64,000 nt of DNA from NCBI GenBank assembly GCA_018716295.1, contig DVKC01000018.1:62001-126000 (forward strand), given 5' to 3'. The notes beneath the pieces are model-generated. The model was not told where the DNA came from. It was given only the letters and a program-made list of their open reading frames with translations, and searched no databases. This document shows positions 61,233-64,000 of the stretch, one piece after another; positions within the stretch are counted from its first letter, which is position 1, and each line of letters begins with the position of its first letter. The DNA is from Candidatus Avimuribaculum pullicola (GTDB taxonomy: Bacteria; Bacteroidota; Bacteroidia; Bacteroidales; Muribaculaceae). The translations under genes were made by a program, and so were the position numbers.

Positions 61233-61561
61233 TCTTGTTTCGTTTTCTGTTTGTTCTTGAATAATCGGATTATCCGCCGTCGGTTGATAAGGTATCGGGG
61301 ATGGTTGCGTGCCGCTCCCAGCTTCATCAGTCCGTGCTCGCCGTACCGGGCGTTCAGTGCGAAGGTCTGCCATACGAGGATGGACGACGATGCCGCACCG
61401 AAGCCGATACATATCCACTGGCCGATGCCGACCATGTAGAGGATGACGAAGAGGATGAAGAGAGCCAGCAGCCCACCTGCGAAGATGAAGAGGTATTGCG
61501 CCTTCAGACCCTTGAACTCAACCGGACGGCCGATACCCTTGTTGATGGGGTATTCAGCCAT
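61229..61561 (-). CDS. traF: TraF (DUF4133), small transfer membrane protein
   Basis: 110 residues. The start MAEYPINKGIGRPVEFKGLKA and two membrane helices (YLFIFAGGLLALFILFVILYMV; ICIGFGAASSSILVWQTFAL) are typical of DUF4133. It corresponds to VirB3-like proteins that dock to the VirB4 ATPase, and it is directly coupled to TraG. Confidence 0.92.
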   Translation of the reverse strand: MAEYPINKGIGRPVEFKGLKAQYLFIFAGGLLALFILFVILYMVGIGQWICIGFGAASSSILVWQTFALNARYGEHGLMKLGAARNHPRYLINRRRIIRLFKNKQKTKQE

Positions 61562-61594
61562 TGTGTGTTCCGTTTTGTTACACCTTATAATATA

Positions 61595-61906
61595 TTAAAG
61601 GAAGAACGAGCGCAGGATGGTGGCTGCCACGATGAGGAAGATACACGCTCCGAACCAGCTTGCGGCGGTCTTGGAGGTGTCGGGGTCGCCCGACGAGAAC
61701 TTGCCATAGACCTTCACGCCGCCGATGAGTCCGACCACTGCGCCGATGGCGTAGATGAGTTTCGTGCCGGGGTCGAAATACGAGGTGACCATGGAGGTGG
61801 CTTCGTTGATGCCTGCCAGTCCGTTGCCCTGTGCGAATGCGGTTGCGCTTGCAGCGATGATGAGTGCTGCCGAGAGGATTGCTCTGATACTGTTGTTCTT
61901 GTTCAT
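61595..61906 (-). CDS. traE: TraE (DUF4134), pilin-like transfer membrane protein
   Basis: 103 residues with a cleavable-type hydrophobic start (ILSAALIIAASATAFAQG) and two further hydrophobic segments (LIYAIGAVVGLIGGVKVYG; WFGACIFLIVAATILRSFFL). This is the VirB2-like pattern of DUF4134. It lies directly ahead of TraF. A gap of 211 bp separates it from the upstream gene; no gene or clear signal was seen in that gap. Confidence 0.92.
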   Translation of the reverse strand: MNKNNSIRAILSAALIIAASATAFAQGNGLAGINEATSMVTSYFDPGTKLIYAIGAVVGLIGGVKVYGKFSSGDPDTSKTAASWFGACIFLIVAATILRSFFL

Positions 61907-62117
61907 ATTGATGTTCTGTTTTGTGCCCTCGAAGGGTGGATAGTCCTTGTCGGGCGGGTTGATAATGATTTACTTTATTCGGATATAGTGGTGTCGCCCT
62001 TTTGTTTCCACGGACTTGGGCTGTCCGTTTGCGATCTGGCTGTACCTTGTACCGCTCTGCCGCTTTGTTGTTGCATTACTTTCTATTCATTCTTTTTTTC
62101 GTTGCAATGGTTATACG

Positions 62118-62834
62118 TTATACATAGTCCCGGATGTTGAAGTCCTCCAGTTTGTCGGGGATGACGAAATCCTTCTTCGGTTTCTTCAGGCGAATTTCCA
62201 TCAGTCCCTTGATGCGGATACTTACTTCCGTACTTCCGGCCATCAGCTTCTCATAGAGTTCCGTGTCCTCCAGTTCTGCGAAGACCTCCCTCGCTTTCTG
62301 CTGTTCCTTGCCCGACGGGTTCTTCTTGGTGGCTATGTAGACAGCCTCACCAATCTCGTCAAAGCTGAAACCAGAGGCTCGCGGACGGTCGCTTTCTTCT
62401 TCCGGCTCATCATCCGAATAACCCAGCTCGTCTGGTGAAAGGCTATTGAAAGCCTCGTCGAGTTTCTCGTCCGGGATGCGAGCGGAGTCCGTTTCTTGCT
62501 CGCTGTCTTCGTTTTCGCTTTCAAAGGTAATGTCGTTTTCCGACATATCTACACCTTTTTCGGGAGTGGAATCCTTTGGCACAGGGGTGGCAGCGGTTGG
62601 CCTCGGAGGCTGCATCTTGAACTTGCTTTTTCCAATAATCTCATTGTCGGAAACTGGAGAAGGGGACTTCGTTGGTCTTTCCTCTGACGTTTCATGAAGC
62701 GACTTCCATACATCGGCAATGCCTCTCAGGAGTCTTGCCGCCTTGGTGTCGGCTATGCGGTCTGCAAGAAGCAGCAGGACAAACCAGACATTGCAGACAA
62801 TGGACACGGAAAGCAGGATATAGGTGATGCTCAT
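62118..62834 (-). CDS. TraD-position transfer protein
   Basis: The ATG at 62834 (MSITYILLSVSIV) overlaps the previous stop by ATGA; an upstream start at 62909 is inside the previous gene. The 238 residues consist of one N-terminal membrane helix, a long acidic Ser/Pro/Glu-rich region (SENDITFESENEDSEQE) and a folded C-terminus (IYIATKKNPSGKEQQKAREVFAELEDTELYEKLMAGSTEVS). Position suggests TraD of CTnDOT-like operons. Function unknown. Confidence 0.8.
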   Translation of the reverse strand: MSITYILLSVSIVCNVWFVLLLLADRIADTKAARLLRGIADVWKSLHETSEERPTKSPSPVSDNEIIGKSKFKMQPPRPTAATPVPKDSTPEKGVDMSENDITFESENEDSEQETDSARIPDEKLDEAFNSLSPDELGYSDDEPEEESDRPRASGFSFDEIGEAVYIATKKNPSGKEQQKAREVFAELEDTELYEKLMAGSTEVSIRIKGLMEIRLKKPKKDFVIPDKLEDFNIRDYV

Positions 62835-63139
62835 AATCTTGCCTTCAATGCTTCGTTCAATACTTCGTTGAAGGTCGTCCCCATGTATGCGGAAGTGCTC
62901 TTCCCGCACGATTCTTTAGATGTAAGGCACTCCGCTTGATTGCTCTCACGGAATTTGAGTTCCAGCACATTCTCCACGAAATCGTCCACGGTACATTTGC
63001 CGTCTCCCATGACTTGGATGATTTGCTCGAGCTTGGCATAAGTCGTCGGACTGATGGCCACAGGCATGGCATTCTCCTTGTTGATGCCATTGCTCTTCAA
63101 AAACACGTTACGGTAATTGCTCACTTGATTCTTCTTCAT
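62831..63139 (-). CDS. TraC-position transfer protein (DUF3408-like, small)
   Basis: 102 residues (MKKNQVSNYRNVFLKSNGIN). PVAISPTTYAKLEQIIQVMGDGKCTVDDFVENVLELKF resembles the ribbon-helix-helix-like end of DUF3408-type proteins. It is soluble, so a DNA-binding or partition-linked accessory role near the ParA-like TraA is plausible. The letter is assigned from order only. Confidence 0.75.
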   Translation of the reverse strand: MKKNQVSNYRNVFLKSNGINKENAMPVAISPTTYAKLEQIIQVMGDGKCTVDDFVENVLELKFRESNQAECLTSKESCGKSTSAYMGTTFNEVLNEALKARL

Positions 63140-63170
63140 TGTCTTGAAATTTTAGATGTTAATACTGTTG

Positions 63171-63578
63171 TTAAATCAAATTGTCTCTCTGTTTCTTGTA
63201 CAGCTCGTTGATGCGGTCCTTGTGCTGTTGCAGGTGGAACCGCAGGACGGTGTCGATGTATCCGCCCACTGTCGTGTCCTCTGGGGCAATGCTGTTGACT
63301 ATCTTCAGGATGACGCTGTGGACATCCCTGCTGATATACACGCACTGCCGGGTCTTGATTTCGTTGCGACCGAGATACAGCCCGATATAGTCATCGTCCT
63401 GCTGTTTCGTTTTGCCGCCCGCATCACGCCTCGTTGGAGCGTAGAAATTTTCTTCCTGTCCCTGCACGGACTGTTCTTGTACAGGAGGAGGCATCTGCTC
63501 CTCGCTTCTTTTCTTTCCGATGGAGGCTATTAACAGTTCCTCGTCAATGCCTTCCGTATTCACTTTTCTGCTTGCCAT
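63171..63578 (-). CDS. DUF3408 protein (TraB position)
   Basis: 135 residues with a disordered Gln/Pro/Glu-rich first half and a C-terminal DUF3408 domain (CVYISRDVHSVILKIVNSIAPEDTTVGGYIDTVLRFHLQQHKDRINELY) that looks like a ribbon-helix-helix fold. It follows the ParA-like gene by 2 nt, as partition-type pairs do, and may be its DNA-binding partner. The letter is from order only. Confidence 0.82.
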   Translation of the reverse strand: MASRKVNTEGIDEELLIASIGKKRSEEQMPPPVQEQSVQGQEENFYAPTRRDAGGKTKQQDDDYIGLYLGRNEIKTRQCVYISRDVHSVILKIVNSIAPEDTTVGGYIDTVLRFHLQQHKDRINELYKKQRDNLI

Positions 63579-63580
63579 AA

Positions 63581-64000
63581 TTACGGGTTGTTTATTATGT
63601 TACTGATTTCCTCTGCAAATTCCTTGATGCCGCTCCCCTTCAGCAGGGCGGAGTCCATCGGGAAGATGGTGGAGCGGAACACGCCCTTCCGTTCTTCCGA
63701 AAGGTCACGGCGGTATTTCTTGCTGTCGGGCAGTCGTGTGGATAAGACAGAAAGCCCCATCTCCGCCATCACGTCCTCATAGACCTCATACAGCCCATTC
63801 TTCTCCCTGCCGTCAACCATCGTCCAGAACAAGTGGAAGGCTTTTGTCTTCGCCCTGCCTGTCGTCATCAGGTTATCCTTGAACATGGTGGCGAACTGGA
63901 GCGTGCTCTCCACCACAAAACGGTCTGCACTGACTGGGGCGAAGATGTAGTCCATCTGCGAGAGCGTCTTGACCACGCCATTCGCCTTCAGCGTGCCGGG
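63581..64000 (-). CDS. traA: TraA, ParA-family ATPase (partial, 5' end outside window)
   Basis: The open frame continues to the right edge (PGTLKANGVV precedes the in-frame GTG at 63976), so the true start and the Walker A region are missing. The visible part is the C-terminal half of a ParA/MinD-type ATPase: TLSQMDYIFAPVSADRFVVESTLQFATMF, then DSALLKGSGIKEFAEEI at the end. TraA opens the transfer operon in CTnDOT-type elements. Confidence 0.85.
   Translation of the reverse strand, partial: PGTLKANGVVKTLSQMDYIFAPVSADRFVVESTLQFATMFKDNLMTTGRAKTKAFHLFWTMVDGREKNGLYEVYEDVMAEMGLSVLSTRLPDSKKYRRDLSEERKGVFRSTIFPMDSALLKGSGIKEFAEEISNIINNP

Overview
The window looks like a chromosome segment of a Bacteroidales gut-type bacterium. 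The evidence is Bacteroidetes promoters (TTTG, about 20 nt, TAnnTTTG), SusC/SusD pairs, lipoproteins with acidic residues after the lipobox cysteine, and a CTnDOT-type conjugative transposon. The genus cannot be fixed by eye. No tRNA, rRNA or CRISPR array was seen.

Region 1 (1-5113) is housekeeping: the tail of a probable ftsA, then ftsZ, a YqeY/GatB-like protein, serS, a Bcp peroxiredoxin and recA, closed by a strong hairpin.

Region 2 (5345-31162) is a large polysaccharide utilisation locus for beta-mannan (gluco- or galactomannan). An AraC-type regulator with its own consensus promoter comes first. It is followed by a GH5, a SASA-type acetylesterase, an Rpn-family nuclease gene on the opposite strand, a second GH5 (mannanase-like) and a CE7 esterase. 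The main operon is SusC, SusD, two surface glycan-binding lipoproteins, GH26, GH3, GH26, GH130 mannosylglucose phosphorylase, a GPH sugar symporter, an AGE/cellobiose 2-epimerase and mannose-6-phosphate isomerase. Lipobox context suggests that one GH26 cuts mannan at the surface and the other GH26 and both GH5 enzymes act in the periplasm. The GH130, epimerase and isomerase complete catabolism in the cytosol. A shared TGTC(A/G)TTTT element upstream of the first GH5 and of susC is a candidate operator.

Region 3 (31230-44589) carries a Ser/Thr kinase with Sel1 repeats, a small membrane protein, an unexplained three-gene cassette with its own promoter and a 16-bp palindrome, and an Ig-like protein. 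It continues with a 1001-residue TPR protein paired with an outer-membrane barrel protein, a SusE/F-like triple-domain protein, an EFR1-type flavodoxin/ferredoxin, and a DUF2027/Smr protein.

Region 4 (about 44800 to the end) is one end of a CTnDOT-like integrative conjugative element. A GTACCTTTGC core (minus strand, 44797-44806) marks the probable junction. Next is about 1.1 kb of hairpin-rich non-coding DNA with two copies of a 185-bp structured repeat. Then come a plus-strand operon of small accessory genes including PcfK- and PcfJ-like genes, an AT-rich lone trypsin-like protease gene with its own promoter, and the minus-strand transfer operon. Read from right to left, that operon runs from a ParA-like TraA (cut by the window edge) through TraE, F, G, I, J, K, L, M, N, O, P and Q to a lysozyme.

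The best candidates for something undescribed are the duplicated structured element at 45116-45505, the cassette at 33656-34977, and the stand-alone protease at 49731-50606.
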